Source: Syntrophaceae bacterium (lineage in GTDB: Bacteria > Desulfobacterota > Syntrophia > Syntrophales > Smithellaceae). Taken from it: DNA of 64,000 nucleotides. Position 1 is the first letter of the stretch, and every line of letters starts with the position of its first letter. Of the stretch, positions 26,349 through 35,208 are shown piece by piece. The notes below the pieces were generated by a model. It had not been told where the DNA came from and ran no database searches. It saw nothing but the letters and a program-made list of their open reading frames with translations. The position numbers were made by a program, and so were the translations under genes. The stretch spans positions 1 to 64,000 of the forward strand of contig JAHDKI010000021.1 in assembly GCA_018436925.1 (NCBI GenBank), given 5' to 3'.

Positions 26349-27320
26349 TTACAAAGGCCGGCCGGCCCCGCCTTCTCTGATCGACCGGACGCCGACGACC
26401 CGGTCCCGAATGGCGCGTGATTTCATATGCAGCACCTGATAACTGAAACGGATATTTTTTTCCAGAAGCTCCGGGGAGCGCAACATGCCCGATCGCATTT
26501 TCGCCCCGCCCGCGGCCACTTTTCTAAAAAAGCTGGTTTCCTTGCCGATCACTCTCGTCTGCCGCCGCCGAATCGCGTCGAGCATGGCTTTCGCCGTCGG
26601 TTCACATGGGGCGATGGTGAGCACACGCCCCAAAGACGACAGAAAATGACCGTCGCTGCCGCCGGTCACAGGCTTTAGCAGATCCTGCGCGAGCTTGACA
26701 GCCTTAAGATTCCAACGGCGAAGATTTTCAGCATTGATCGCTTCGACGCCGTCGACCGCTGCGAGCAGACGGACCAGACGGGAAGCCTCAAAGCTGAGAT
26801 TGCAGATGCCCACATAAGCCGGAAAACAGGGATGAGGGAAGACCGTCAATCCGTAACACCGGTCGGCCGCCGATAAAATATCTTCCACGCACAGACCGGT
26901 CGAACTCATCACGTTGGACCCCAACGCAGGCCGGATGCAGCGGTTGTAAAACATCTCCAAATCACCGATGGCATCAAAATACACTAAAACATGCGTGCCT
27001 TCGCGGGACGTCACTTCGATTCCGGGAATGGACGGCACATCCCGATAACGGGCCAACTCGAGGGCGCCCCGGATGTCATTATGATCGGTGATCGCCAAAC
27101 CGATACCCAAAGCCCGCGCCCGGCGGACAATGGTTTCCACCCGGTTTCGGCCGTCGGTGTAGCGGGTGTGGAAGTGCATGTCAAACAGCGCAAAGCGCTT
27201 TTTCAACTCGGCGATATCGGGTTTTTCAAACATGACTTTCTTCATGCGTTTCCTGAAAAATTCGATGAATTTCCGGCTCTGAAGCAGGTGATCGGGTCTG
27301 CGAGAGTCGATGTCTAACAC
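26349..27320 (-). CDS. PHP-domain metal-dependent phosphoesterase
   Basis: A 323-residue protein with the PHP fold. The first metal site is FDMHFHTRYTDGRN near residue 48 (HxH and a later Asp), the second is ITDHNDIRGA, the third GIEVTSREGTHVLVYF, and the last GGSDGHFLSSLG. Relatives include the 3',5'-nucleoside bisphosphate phosphatase YciV (RnmA). The start is uncertain: GTG at 27320 gives the full length, while ATG at 27245, behind AGGAAA, removes 25 residues not needed for the fold. Its substrate is not determinable here. Confidence 0.82.
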   Translation of the reverse strand: MLDIDSRRPDHLLQSRKFIEFFRKRMKKVMFEKPDIAELKKRFALFDMHFHTRYTDGRNRVETIVRRARALGIGLAITDHNDIRGALELARYRDVPSIPGIEVTSREGTHVLVYFDAIGDLEMFYNRCIRPALGSNVMSSTGLCVEDILSAADRCYGLTVFPHPCFPAYVGICNLSFEASRLVRLLAAVDGVEAINAENLRRWNLKAVKLAQDLLKPVTGGSDGHFLSSLGRVLTIAPCEPTAKAMLDAIRRRQTRVIGKETSFFRKVAAGGAKMRSGMLRSPELLEKNIRFSYQVLHMKSRAIRDRVVGVRSIREGGAGRPL

Positions 27321-27415
27321 ACTTTCCCGATTATCTCAATTCCAACAAAAAACAAAAGAATTGCGAAGCCTTGACGCAATATGGTATGCACTCTGCCGCT
27401 TGGGAGGCTTCAAAA

Positions 27416-27979
27416 ATGCCGTTTGATGTGAATCTGTTTATCCGCGCCCTGGCTTTTGCCGCGGAAAGGCACCGCCTGCAAAGACGAAAGGACGCGCAGC
27501 AATCACCGTACCTCAATCATCTTATCGACGTGGCGCGTCTGCTTTGCGAGGTCGGCGGCATTCATGATCCGGTCACCCTGGCCGCGGGACTGCTTCACGA
27601 CATTCTGGAAGACACACAGACTTCCCCCGACGAGATCCGCAGCCAGTTCGGCAACGAGGTGCTGGCCGTTATCGAGGAAGTCAGCGACGATAAAACGCTT
27701 CCCAAGGCGGAAAGAAAACAACTCCAGATTCTTCATGCGCCGGGCCTGTCGCAACGAGCCAAACTGGTCAAACTGGCCGATAAAATCAGCAATGTTTATG
27801 ATGTCGCCCATTTGCCGCCGCATTCCTGGCCGGTTGAAAGAAGACAAGGTTATCTGGACTGGGCGCAGGCCGTGGCCGAAGGCCTGCGCGGAACCAACGG
27901 ACCGCTCGAGGCCTGCTTCGACAAGACGATTCAAATCGCCAGGGCCAGAATTTCAATCGACTCTCCGGGGGTTATTTAA
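27416..27979 (+). CDS. Stand-alone HD hydrolase, SpoT/Mesh1-like
   Basis: A 187-residue protein consisting of only the hydrolase domain of RelA/SpoT enzymes. It contains the metal motifs in QSPYLNHLIDVARLL and LAAGLLHDILEDTQ (HD), the VSDDKTLP segment and VKLADKISNVYDV (D-x-x-N). There is no synthetase, TGS or ACT domain, so it resembles small alarmone hydrolases (Mesh1 type) that split (p)ppGpp. The start at ATG 27416 has a GGGAGG site; a longer frame from 27371 has none. Its end overlaps the convergent transglutaminase-like gene by 8 bp. Confidence 0.88.
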   Translation: MPFDVNLFIRALAFAAERHRLQRRKDAQQSPYLNHLIDVARLLCEVGGIHDPVTLAAGLLHDILEDTQTSPDEIRSQFGNEVLAVIEEVSDDKTLPKAERKQLQILHAPGLSQRAKLVKLADKISNVYDVAHLPPHSWPVERRQGYLDWAQAVAEGLRGTNGPLEACFDKTIQIARARISIDSPGVI

Positions 27980-29687
27980 CCGTCATCCCTTCGATTTTAT
28001 AATTGAATTCATAATGGAGCGCGCCGCTCCACACTGGTTCGAATACGCTTTTGTATCGAGTCCCGTAAACGGGTCCAACCGGTTTGCCGTATGTATAAAA
28101 CCAGTTGACAACCGGCGCGCCGGAAAATCCAAGCGCAATCCAATAGGCTCCGGGCATCAGTTCAGGCAGGTCTTTTTGATCGAAAGAAAAGGTTTCCCAC
28201 CGGTAACCGGGCCTGCCGGAGAGATCATCGAGACTCATCATCCGGGTCGTGGCGAGAGGCTTGCCGGGGCTTCCTTCGGCATCCTCATAAATGTCGACCC
28301 ACAGCCAGCCCTCTCCGCCGAATTTATGCAGCGCCAGCGCGATGCGTTCAATGCGCGCCGGTTTCTTAAATTCGACAATCTGCGCGTATTGCGTCGCCTT
28401 CGTCGTGACATATTCGGCTGTCTCCACTAAAAAGGTCTTGTGCATTTCGAATGTTTCCCGGCCCGCCTGATGTGTATCCCGGGGGAACGCAAAATCCACC
28501 TCCTCGGGAAACACGAGATTGCCCAGGACAAAAGGCACATCGAAGCGCAGCTTTTTCCTCTCGTCCGGTAAAACCGGGGGAACAGGCGGAGGGGCGGGCG
28601 GTGGCTCCATTTTCGCAAACTGCACCCGGACGTCCGGCCCCAAAAGCAGATTTTTCGGACCGAAGGTTTCGCGTCTGGCCTTGACTCTGGAGGCATCCGA
28701 CAAAAACTCTGCATCAATCACTTCGCGCAGCTGCGGACGGCGCTGTGCGGTGGCGGCGGCAATCCAGCGCACCAGACCGTCGTTTTTGGTTTCGGCGTTG
28801 TCAAGCCCGACTTCAATCCGGACAAAACGGCTCGACACGAAATATTGCATATTCTGAGGATCGTAGGGCACCCAGCCGGACCCGGGAAACCAGACTTCGA
28901 TCCAGGAATGCCGGCCTTGTCCCATCTTAAAGGTGATGGTTCCTTTATCCCAGGCGACGTCAAACGGGGCATTGAGCGTCACACCGTTGACGATGCGCAC
29001 GGGAATCCCGACATGCCGTAAAAGCGCCGCCGCCAAATGCGAATAATTCTGACAATTCCCCTTCCCCGAGTGCAGAGCATACAGCGCGTCGTACTGCTCG
29101 GGAAGATTGACGTATCGCACATGATCGACGATCCAGGAGATGACCCGCTGGACGGCATCGAACTGGGTGTTCACATTGCTCGTGAGCCGGCGCGCCAGTT
29201 CGGCAACCGCCTTGTCCTGCACCTGAACCAGATCGGTCGCCTGCAAATAAACCCGCAGATCCTCGTCGAGCTTCGCCGGCGGAAAAGGCGCCTCGGATGA
29301 AACGGGGGCCAATCCGGCAGCCGTCTGGACATCGAAAGACAAAACGGCGTCAACGGTGCGGGGAACCTCGGCCCACTGGGCCTGAATAATCGTGTTGCCG
29401 CGCGCGTCTGTGGTCTGAATCCGGCTTGAGGCCTCCGGAGTGAAAGACAGACTGAAAGTCTTCATTTTCTGACGGTAGGTGGGTGATTCGAAACTGTCCG
29501 GCACAACAAAGCTCAGCATAAGTTTTTTCATCTCGTCGCCGGCCGAAACCGTCTGCTTAAGTTCGTACCGCACTGTAGACGCCATGTCGCCGGAAACCGT
29601 GATATTTTCGGCGCGCACAAAGCCGGCCGCCAGAAGCGCACAGACTGCAGCAGCCCAAAAGACGATCCGCATCATGTCCCTCATCAT
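27972..29687 (-). CDS. Exported transglutaminase-like (papain-fold) protein
   Basis: A 571-residue secreted protein. Residues 1-27 form a signal peptide ending FVRAEN. The middle holds a transglutaminase/protease core with the Cys in HSGKGNCQNYSHLAAALL near residue 213, the His in MGQGRHSWIEVWFPG near 263, and the Asp in VPYDPQNMQ. A Pro-rich linker near residue 365-378 (PPPAPPPVPPVLP) leads to a C-terminal beta-rich domain that may bind a surface. Such enzymes are often peptidases or crosslinkers of the envelope; the substrate is unknown. Several ATGs lie at the start and the exact one is unsure. Confidence 0.82.
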   Translation of the reverse strand: MMRDMMRIVFWAAAVCALLAAGFVRAENITVSGDMASTVRYELKQTVSAGDEMKKLMLSFVVPDSFESPTYRQKMKTFSLSFTPEASSRIQTTDARGNTIIQAQWAEVPRTVDAVLSFDVQTAAGLAPVSSEAPFPPAKLDEDLRVYLQATDLVQVQDKAVAELARRLTSNVNTQFDAVQRVISWIVDHVRYVNLPEQYDALYALHSGKGNCQNYSHLAAALLRHVGIPVRIVNGVTLNAPFDVAWDKGTITFKMGQGRHSWIEVWFPGSGWVPYDPQNMQYFVSSRFVRIEVGLDNAETKNDGLVRWIAAATAQRRPQLREVIDAEFLSDASRVKARRETFGPKNLLLGPDVRVQFAKMEPPPAPPPVPPVLPDERKKLRFDVPFVLGNLVFPEEVDFAFPRDTHQAGRETFEMHKTFLVETAEYVTTKATQYAQIVEFKKPARIERIALALHKFGGEGWLWVDIYEDAEGSPGKPLATTRMMSLDDLSGRPGYRWETFSFDQKDLPELMPGAYWIALGFSGAPVVNWFYTYGKPVGPVYGTRYKSVFEPVWSGALHYEFNYKIEGMTVK

Positions 29688-29795
29688 CGGCTTGTTTTTT
29701 TTGCATCATAAGCGAGCCCCCGGAATCTGTCAACCGCCTCCCGCCGGATATTCACTTTTAATTACAACTCGTTGCCCGATGGATCAAAAATTGGG

Positions 29796-29823
29796 TTGAC
29801 AATGTCCCTGTTATGGATAACTT
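29796..29823 (+). promoter_or_regulatory. Probable promoter of the HesB-like selenoprotein gene
   Basis: A perfect TTGACA at 29796-29801 with a weak TAACTT at 29818-29823, 16 nt apart, 54 bp before the start codon. The -10 match is poor, so the element is tentative. Confidence 0.4.
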
Positions 29824-29877
29824 ATCGTCACAATTGATGTCCCCCAAAGACATCCACAATAGTAAGGAGGAGACTAC

Positions 29878-30186
29878 ATGCTGACTGTGACAGACAAGGC
29901 CTCGGAAGTCATCAAGGACTTTCTGAAGGACAAAGGAGAGCAAGCCGCCATCCGGATAACCGCAACCATCGGTTGAGGCGGGCCCTCACTGGGCATGGCT
30001 CTGGACGAGCCCCGAAATGAAGATGAAGTGTTCGAAGAAAAAGGAACGAAGTTTGTTGTCGAGAAGGACCTGTGGAATCAGGCTCAACCGATCAACATTG
30101 ATTTTATCACCACGCCTCAGGGCTCGGGATTCAAACTGACCTCCAATCTTCAGGCGGGAAACGGATGCGGTTCCTGCAGTTGCTAA
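29878..30186 (+). CDS. HesB/IscA-like selenoprotein
   Basis: A 102-residue protein whose frame crosses an in-frame TGA at 29974-29976 (codon 33). Upstream is MLTVTDKASEVIKDFLKDKG and ATIG; downstream GGPSLGMALDEP and the ending GCGSCSC. In IscA/HesB proteins a Cys at this place together with a C-terminal CxC binds iron or FeS clusters; here the Cys is Sec. HesB-like selenoproteins with this arrangement are an established family in deltaproteobacteria. The start ATG 29878 has an AAGGAGG site. A stop-codon-only reading would give only a 63-residue fragment from 29995. It is closed by a strong terminator, so it is monocistronic. Function is unknown beyond likely metal or redox handling. Confidence 0.9.
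29991..30013 (+). promoter_or_regulatory. Bacterial SECIS stem-loop of the HesB-like gene
   Basis: From 15 nt after the UGA the RNA can pair GG with CC and, after a CAT bulge, GGCTC with GAGCC around a TGGAC loop. Distance, length and guanines in the loop suit a bacterial SECIS. The fold was done by eye. Confidence 0.6.
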
Positions 30187-30195
30187 AAACCTTAC

Positions 30196-30221
30196 GGGGG
30201 AGATTCTCTCCCCCATTTTTT
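30196..30221 (+). terminator. Rho-independent terminator after the HesB-like gene
   Basis: GGGGGAGA and TCTCCCCC form a perfect 8-bp stem with a 3-nt loop, followed by A and six T. It ends 8 bp before the TPR gene start, so that gene probably has its own promoter within the selenoprotein gene or relies on readthrough. Confidence 0.9.
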
Positions 30222-30228
30222 ATTCACC

Positions 30229-31164
30229 ATGATCGACTCGCCGACCGATAAAAACGCTTCGCTCGATGATGCGGATCGCCTTCTGAAGGCCGGGCGACAC
30301 GAGCAAGCCATTGATCTGCTCGACTCCTTGCTTGCCGTCCACCCGGATGAAGAATCCGTTATGCTGCGTCTGGCCTGGGCCTGCTGGGATATCCGCGATA
30401 AGGATCGCTCCATCTTCTATTGGGAACGGCTCTTTGATCGGGAAATTCGACGGCCTGTTTTTACCGGCTTCGCCTTTGACGAGCTGACCCGCATTTACAA
30501 AGAAGAGCGCCGCCCGGACCGGCTGATCGAGCTTTGCCGTCGCGCCGCAATAACGCACCCCGATGATGTCGGCATATTGACGGAACTGGGCCACGCTTGC
30601 CTTCTGGCGGGTCGTCTGGAAGAGGCCCGAGACGTTTTCTCCCGTCTGACGACCCTGGAAGCGGACAACCCGGTTTTTTTCTGCAAGCTCGGTCAGGCGC
30701 TTATGGCCTTGGAACTTTCAGATGAGGCCGAAGCGGCCTTTCGGCGGGCTTCGCAAATTGATCCGGACGAGGCGGACCGTTATCTTTTTCAGGCAGCCTG
30801 CCTCTACCAGCAATGCGGCAAGGTGACCGAGGCGGAACGTCTTATTCTGGAGTGCATGGCTCTGGCGCCGATGCAGGGCCTGTATGATTGCGCGCTGGGG
30901 GACCTTCTCATTTCCCGGGGCAATATTCCCGACGCTCTGGCCGCTTATGAAAAAGCCGCACACCGGGCCCCTCAGGCGGCGGCCTCATACTACCATCGCC
31001 TGGGGCATGCTCTGATGGCGGCAAAACGCTATTCAGAGGCGATGCAGGCCTTTTCGCGGGAGGTCTCGATGGAGGCCAACCCGGTCAGCCTGCGGGCGCT
31101 GGCGGACGCCTGCGAGAAAGCGGGGGAAATCGATCTGGCGGATCGGATTCGAAACAAACTTTGA
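30229..31164 (+). CDS. Tetratricopeptide repeat protein
   Basis: A 311-residue all-helical protein without signal peptide. TPR units are visible from DADRLLKAGRHEQAIDLLDS (residues 10-30), through ELGHACLLAGRLEEARDVFS (about 125-145), KLGQALMALELSDEAEAAFR (about 155-175), ALGDLLISRGNIPDALAAYE and RLGHALMAAKRYSEAMQAFS near the end. It is likely a scaffold for protein contacts in the cytoplasm. No partner is evident: the neighbours are the selenoprotein and, convergent, the pilus-motor group. Confidence 0.85.
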   Translation: MIDSPTDKNASLDDADRLLKAGRHEQAIDLLDSLLAVHPDEESVMLRLAWACWDIRDKDRSIFYWERLFDREIRRPVFTGFAFDELTRIYKEERRPDRLIELCRRAAITHPDDVGILTELGHACLLAGRLEEARDVFSRLTTLEADNPVFFCKLGQALMALELSDEAEAAFRRASQIDPDEADRYLFQAACLYQQCGKVTEAERLILECMALAPMQGLYDCALGDLLISRGNIPDALAAYEKAAHRAPQAAASYYHRLGHALMAAKRYSEAMQAFSREVSMEANPVSLRALADACEKAGEIDLADRIRNKL

Positions 31165-31187
31165 TCTTTTGAGGTCTGCCGCATGAA

Positions 31188-31694
31188 TCAGCGGCGGAGC
31201 ACGTCTTTAAATACGTGGTAAAAATCTTCGTACTCGGCTATGGCCTGGCGCAAAAGCTGGTCCATACCCAGCACATCGCGTTTATTGATCACCAGATTCA
31301 CGCTACGGTTATACGCCTGAAGACTGTCCATGGTCGAAAGCGACGCGCTGATGAGGACCACGAAGGATTGCCGCCGCGTGGTCATATTGAGTCCTTCGAG
31401 ATAACGAAGAACATTATTGGTCTCCCAGACGCCCGTATCAAAATCCTCGTCTACGACAATCAAATTGAACACATGAAAACGCATGAACTTAAGCGCTTCG
31501 CGAAACGATGCCGGCTGCGCCGTTTCAAACCCCATCTTCTTGACATCCCCGATGATTTTGTCGCGGATCACCGGATCCTGTTCGCAGATCATCGCGGTTT
31601 CACGATCCGGCGCGACATAGCCAAACGGCCTGCCTGAATAATCAATGCCGCCTTCGGCCGGTTTGGTCGGGGGCTTTAGTCTCTCGTCGGTCAT
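31188..31694 (-). CDS. Response-regulator receiver-like protein after PilU
   Basis: A 168-residue protein. After an N-terminal stretch (residues 1-33) it has a receiver-like fold: AMICEQDPVIRDKI, the Asp region FNLIVVDEDFD near residue 79, VVLISASLS and NLVINKRDVLGM with a Lys in the conserved position. The acidic pair at the first strand is reduced to ED of CEQD, so phosphorylation is uncertain. It is 76 bp after the PilU-like gene on the same strand with a GAGGAG site, so it probably modulates twitching or pilus retraction; this is inference. Confidence 0.7.
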   Translation of the reverse strand: MTDERLKPPTKPAEGGIDYSGRPFGYVAPDRETAMICEQDPVIRDKIIGDVKKMGFETAQPASFREALKFMRFHVFNLIVVDEDFDTGVWETNNVLRYLEGLNMTTRRQSFVVLISASLSTMDSLQAYNRSVNLVINKRDVLGMDQLLRQAIAEYEDFYHVFKDVLRR

Positions 31695-31770
31695 CTGCCT
31701 GTCTCCTCATCTTAATGGTCGTTTTGCGCAGTCCAGCCGTTGTAAGTGCCTTGCGTAATCATGACCCCCT

Positions 31771-32952
31771 TCACTGCCAGGGGCTGTCCTTCGCCTTTCC
31801 GTACGAACGGTCGACTTCCAACTTGCCCAGATCGGTGGTTTTTTCGCCGCGGGCGTGCTTGATCCCGTCAATGCCCCGGCTGACGTTGGACCGATTCGAA
31901 GCATAGGCTCTGGCCGTCTCCTCGGTAATCAATCCCTTTTCAAACAGCTCGACGATGCAGTTGTCGAAGGTCACCATCCCGAAGGCCTTGCCCTGCTGGA
32001 TGATGTCCTGGTAGGTTTTGCCTTCCGCCTCGCCATGCAAAACGATATCTTTGACGCGCAAAGACGTCCCCAGCGCTTCGAAAGCCGCAACCCGCCCTCC
32101 GCCGACCTTGGGCAGCAGACGCTGGCAGACGATCCAGCGCAGGGAATCGGCCAGTCTTGTGCGCACCTGGTTTTCTTCTTCGATCGAAAACATACCTAAA
32201 ATACGGTTGACGGTCTGGCCCGCATCAATGGTATGCAGCGTGCTTAAAACCAGATGGCCGGTTTCCGCCGCATTGAATGCGATTTCCACCGATTCACGGT
32301 CGCGCATTTCGCCCACTAAAATGACCTTCGGCGCCTGACGCAGCGCGGCGCGCAGTCCGTTGGCAAAAGTGTCGAAGTCTTTGCCCAGCTCGCGCTGATT
32401 GATCGTGGACTTCTTCTGGGTGTGCGTGTATTCGATCGGATCTTCCAGGGTGATAATGTGAACGGGGCTCTTTTCGTTGATTTCATTGATAACGGCGGCC
32501 AGCGACGTCGTTTTACCGGAGCCGGTCGCGCCCGTCACCAGGACGATGCCGTTTTTTTCCATCGCCACGCGTTGGTAGGCTTCGGGCAGCATCAGTTCTT
32601 CAAAACTGGGGATCATCGTTTCGAGTTTACGCAGGACGATGGAATACTGGCCCCGCTGGGAAAAAATATTGACACGAAACCGGGCAATGCCCGGAAGCTC
32701 GTAGGACAGGTCGCAGGAACCCTCATTGATGAGTGTCTCCATGAGACGCCTGTCCTGATTGATCAGGTTAAGCGCGAAGGTCTCGGTCTGAAAAGGCGTC
32801 AGCCGTTCAAAATGCGGTTCGAGCTCCACCGGGACCAAAACGCCGGAAGCCTCAACCTGGAAGGGTTTGTCCACCGTCAGGATCAGGTCGGAGATGTTGA
32901 CGTTGGATTCGAGCATTTTAGTCAGGAGATGATCGACTTCCGGTTTTCTCAT
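31771..32952 (-). CDS. pilU: PilT/PilU-type pilus retraction ATPase
   Basis: A 393-residue secretion-superfamily ATPase. The Walker A is VTGATGSGKTTSLAAV near residue 140, the Asp box is HIITLEDPIEY, the Walker B is KVILVGEMRDRESVEIAF, and the His box is HLVLSTLHTIDAG. The N-terminal domain binds nucleotide in the hexamer. Because a second PilT follows the same order upstream, this copy with its longer C-terminus is called PilU-like. The two genes are 13 bp apart and co-transcribed. PilU needs PilT to support retraction in other bacteria. Confidence 0.9.
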   Translation of the reverse strand: MRKPEVDHLLTKMLESNVNISDLILTVDKPFQVEASGVLVPVELEPHFERLTPFQTETFALNLINQDRRLMETLINEGSCDLSYELPGIARFRVNIFSQRGQYSIVLRKLETMIPSFEELMLPEAYQRVAMEKNGIVLVTGATGSGKTTSLAAVINEINEKSPVHIITLEDPIEYTHTQKKSTINQRELGKDFDTFANGLRAALRQAPKVILVGEMRDRESVEIAFNAAETGHLVLSTLHTIDAGQTVNRILGMFSIEEENQVRTRLADSLRWIVCQRLLPKVGGGRVAAFEALGTSLRVKDIVLHGEAEGKTYQDIIQQGKAFGMVTFDNCIVELFEKGLITEETARAYASNRSNVSRGIDGIKHARGEKTTDLGKLEVDRSYGKAKDSPWQ

Positions 32953-32965
32953 GGCAGCCTCCCTA

Positions 32966-34063
32966 TTAGGCTTCGGTGAAATCGGTCGGCGGATATTTCA
33001 GGAGCGGACGAAAACGTCCCTTTTCGTTGGATTTCAGATACGCGTCCTCTCCGCTGACCCAGCCTCGATTATACAGATCCATGATCGCGTCGTCGAGCAT
33101 CTGCATGCCGTATTTCTTGCCCGCCTGCATCATCGACGGAATCTGGTACGTCTTTTGTTCACGGATCAGGTTACGCACGGCGGAGTTGGCAATCAGAATC
33201 TCCAACGCAACGCAGCGACCGTTGGAGTCCATTCTGGAATCGTCCACCCGTTTAAAAATGACTTGTGAAAGGACCGCCCGCAGTCCGTCGGCCAGCGTCG
33301 AGCGGATCTGCAGCTGTTCCGATTCGGGAAAGATTTCCACGACGCGGTCCACCGTTTTGACGGCGGAGGTGGTGTGCACGGTGGCGAAAACCAGATGCCC
33401 GGTGGACGCCGCTTCGATCGCCAGCGCGGTGGTTTCCAGGTCCCGCATTTCGCCGACGAGAATGATGTCCGGGTCTTCACGCAACGCGCCGCGCAGCGCG
33501 GCGGAAAACGATTTCGTGTGAATGCCGACTTCGCGGTGATTGACGATGCAGCTTTTGCTTTTATGGACGAATTCAATGGGGTCTTCAATCGTGATGATGT
33601 GATCTTTACGCAGACGGTTGGCTTCATCGACGATGGCGGCCAGCGTTGTGGATTTGCCGCTTCCGGTCGGCCCCGTGACCAGCACCAGTCCTCGAGGCAA
33701 AAGCGCCAGCTTCGAGACGACCGACGGCATCCCGAGATCGGCGCATGTCGAAATCTTCTGCGGAATCTCGCGGAAGACCGCTGCAATTCCGTACTTCTGC
33801 TGGAAGTAGTTGGCACGGTAGCGGGCCAGATTGGGAATTTCGTAAGCGAAATCCACGTCGCCGGTTTCTTCGAACTGTTTGATCTTGTGCTCCGGCGTGA
33901 TCTCATACAACAGCACTTTGAGCGTGTCGTTATTGAGCACGTCATATTTGATCCGTTCCAGATCACCCCGGATTCGTATGGCCGGCTGTTGACCGGAAAC
34001 CAGATGAAGGTCGGATGCTTTGTGGTCATGCATCAGCTGAAAAAACGCGTCGATTTTCGCCAT
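32966..34063 (-). CDS. pilT: PilT twitching motility ATPase
   Basis: A 365-residue hexameric motor that powers type IV pilus retraction. The N-terminus is FFQLMHDHKASDLHLVSGQQ. The Walker A is LVTGPTGSGKSTTLAAIVDE, the Asp box HIITIEDPIEFVH, the Walker B IILVGEMRDLETTALAIEA, and the His box HLVFATVHTTSA. Near the C-terminus the usual PilT AIRNLIRE-type motif appears as AVRNLIREQKTYQIPS. The start has a GGGAG site. It is the first gene of a pilT-pilU-receiver unit. No pilin or assembly gene is in the window. Confidence 0.95.
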   Translation of the reverse strand: MAKIDAFFQLMHDHKASDLHLVSGQQPAIRIRGDLERIKYDVLNNDTLKVLLYEITPEHKIKQFEETGDVDFAYEIPNLARYRANYFQQKYGIAAVFREIPQKISTCADLGMPSVVSKLALLPRGLVLVTGPTGSGKSTTLAAIVDEANRLRKDHIITIEDPIEFVHKSKSCIVNHREVGIHTKSFSAALRGALREDPDIILVGEMRDLETTALAIEAASTGHLVFATVHTTSAVKTVDRVVEIFPESEQLQIRSTLADGLRAVLSQVIFKRVDDSRMDSNGRCVALEILIANSAVRNLIREQKTYQIPSMMQAGKKYGMQMLDDAIMDLYNRGWVSGEDAYLKSNEKGRFRPLLKYPPTDFTEA

Positions 34064-34335
34064 ATGTTTCTCCCGTCTATTCCGAGATCTTTTCGCGGAT
34101 GGTGATTGCAGTCCTCAAGTGATGAACATTGCGATGCCCGCGCCGCCGTCCGAATGGCCCGGCGGATCGTCTGCAGCTGCGAGTATAGGGAAAAGCCCTG
34201 AATTTTGTCAAGCGCATAATCCCAAATCTGTGACCTGCGACACAGCGGCGAAAGGCGCCGTCATCGTTTCCTTGCCTGACCGCATAAACCTGTGTTATAC
34301 GGCTGTCAAAATCCCCATCAAACGGAGGTTTCGCC

Positions 34336-34629
34336 ATGTTAACCGTTATCGCCAAACTGCCTATCCGGGAAGGAAAGCTGGAAGAAGCCCTGTCCGCTTT
34401 TAAGACGCTGATCGCCGAGGTCGCGAAAGAAGAAGGAACAAAGCTTTACTCCCTCAACCGCGATCCGAAAACCCCCAACCTGCTGGTCGTGGTGGAACAG
34501 TACACAGACAAAGCCGCATTGGATTTTCACTCCGGCACACCGCATTTCAAGGCTTTCTTTGCGGCAAGCGCCGCTCTTCTGGGCGGGAAACCTGAAATTA
34601 CGGTTTTGGAAGAAATCGCATCCATTTAA
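34336..34629 (+). CDS. YgiN-like antibiotic-biosynthesis-monooxygenase (ABM) domain protein
   Basis: A 97-residue ferredoxin-like dimeric alpha-beta barrel protein. The pattern MLTVIAKLPIREGKLEEALS, YSLNRDPKTPNLLVVVEQYTD and FHSGTPHFKAFF is that of the ABM/YgiN quinol-monooxygenase group; the conserved His is in DFHSGTPHF. Roles range from quinol oxidation to haem degradation, so no substrate is given. A GGAGG site stands upstream of ATG 34336. It is alone on this strand. Confidence 0.86.
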   Translation: MLTVIAKLPIREGKLEEALSAFKTLIAEVAKEEGTKLYSLNRDPKTPNLLVVVEQYTDKAALDFHSGTPHFKAFFAASAALLGGKPEITVLEEIASI

Positions 34630-35208
34630 GCCCACGGGCGTCCCTGTTTTAGCCGCCGCCCATTGCGATTGCAACGCCGCCGCATCGGCAAAGCCTTCAG
34701 GCGCGCCAGACATCCGCGGATTTTCCGGCCTACAGACCGCTGCGGCGGGACCGGCCTCGACGCGCGCAATGAGCCGTCCGGCAAGACACCGGCAAATTTC
34801 CGCTGACCCGCATAGCCGCGCGGGCGGATATTCGAATCGCGACCGGCCGCAATGTCCCCCCTCGATCAACGGGGTCATCCAGTTGCCTGCGCACGCTTAA
34901 GTGGATTCTTGCTTCGGAGCTCGACTTGGCCTTTTCGCACCCGGCTTGCATCATCATCCTGCGTCGTGCAGCGAATCGTTTTGATCTCCGATGAGAAAGA
35001 CCCCTTTCCCGTTTTTTATAAACGCATTGCCTCACGACGCTGCAGGTCAAGTCGGCATCCTCGGCGTTCGCGGCGCATAATTTTTGCCCGCTTGCTTAAA
35101 GCCATAAATTTTGTTACGTTACCCGCGCTCAAAGAATTCCGCGAAACGCGCCCGATGAGTCCGGGACGGGCTTATGACATCAAGAAGAAACAGGGGGAGG
35201 GTTGAAAC
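34630..35208. other. 579-bp region without a convincing gene
   Basis: Open frames on both strands here are Arg/Ala-rich overlaps with no family motif, and none has a good ribosome site. On the + strand a GAGAAAG/CTTTCCC hairpin (one mismatch) followed by GTTTTTT at about 34991-35018 looks like a weak terminator. The stretch from about 35080 to 35130 becomes A+T-rich and should hold the promoter of the binding-protein gene, but no good -35/-10 pair is clear. Confidence 0.4.

Noticed and set aside
27456..28430. 324-codon + strand frame across the HD and transglutaminase genes
   Set aside because: It is an out-of-frame shadow of two convergent genes with recognised active sites.
29995..30186. 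A separate 63-residue small protein
   Set aside because: It is the C-terminal part of the HesB-like selenoprotein read after the UGA; it has no ribosome site of its own.
34339..34878. Long - strand frame opposite the YgiN-like gene
   Set aside because: It is the antisense shadow of a gene with clear homology and has no motif.
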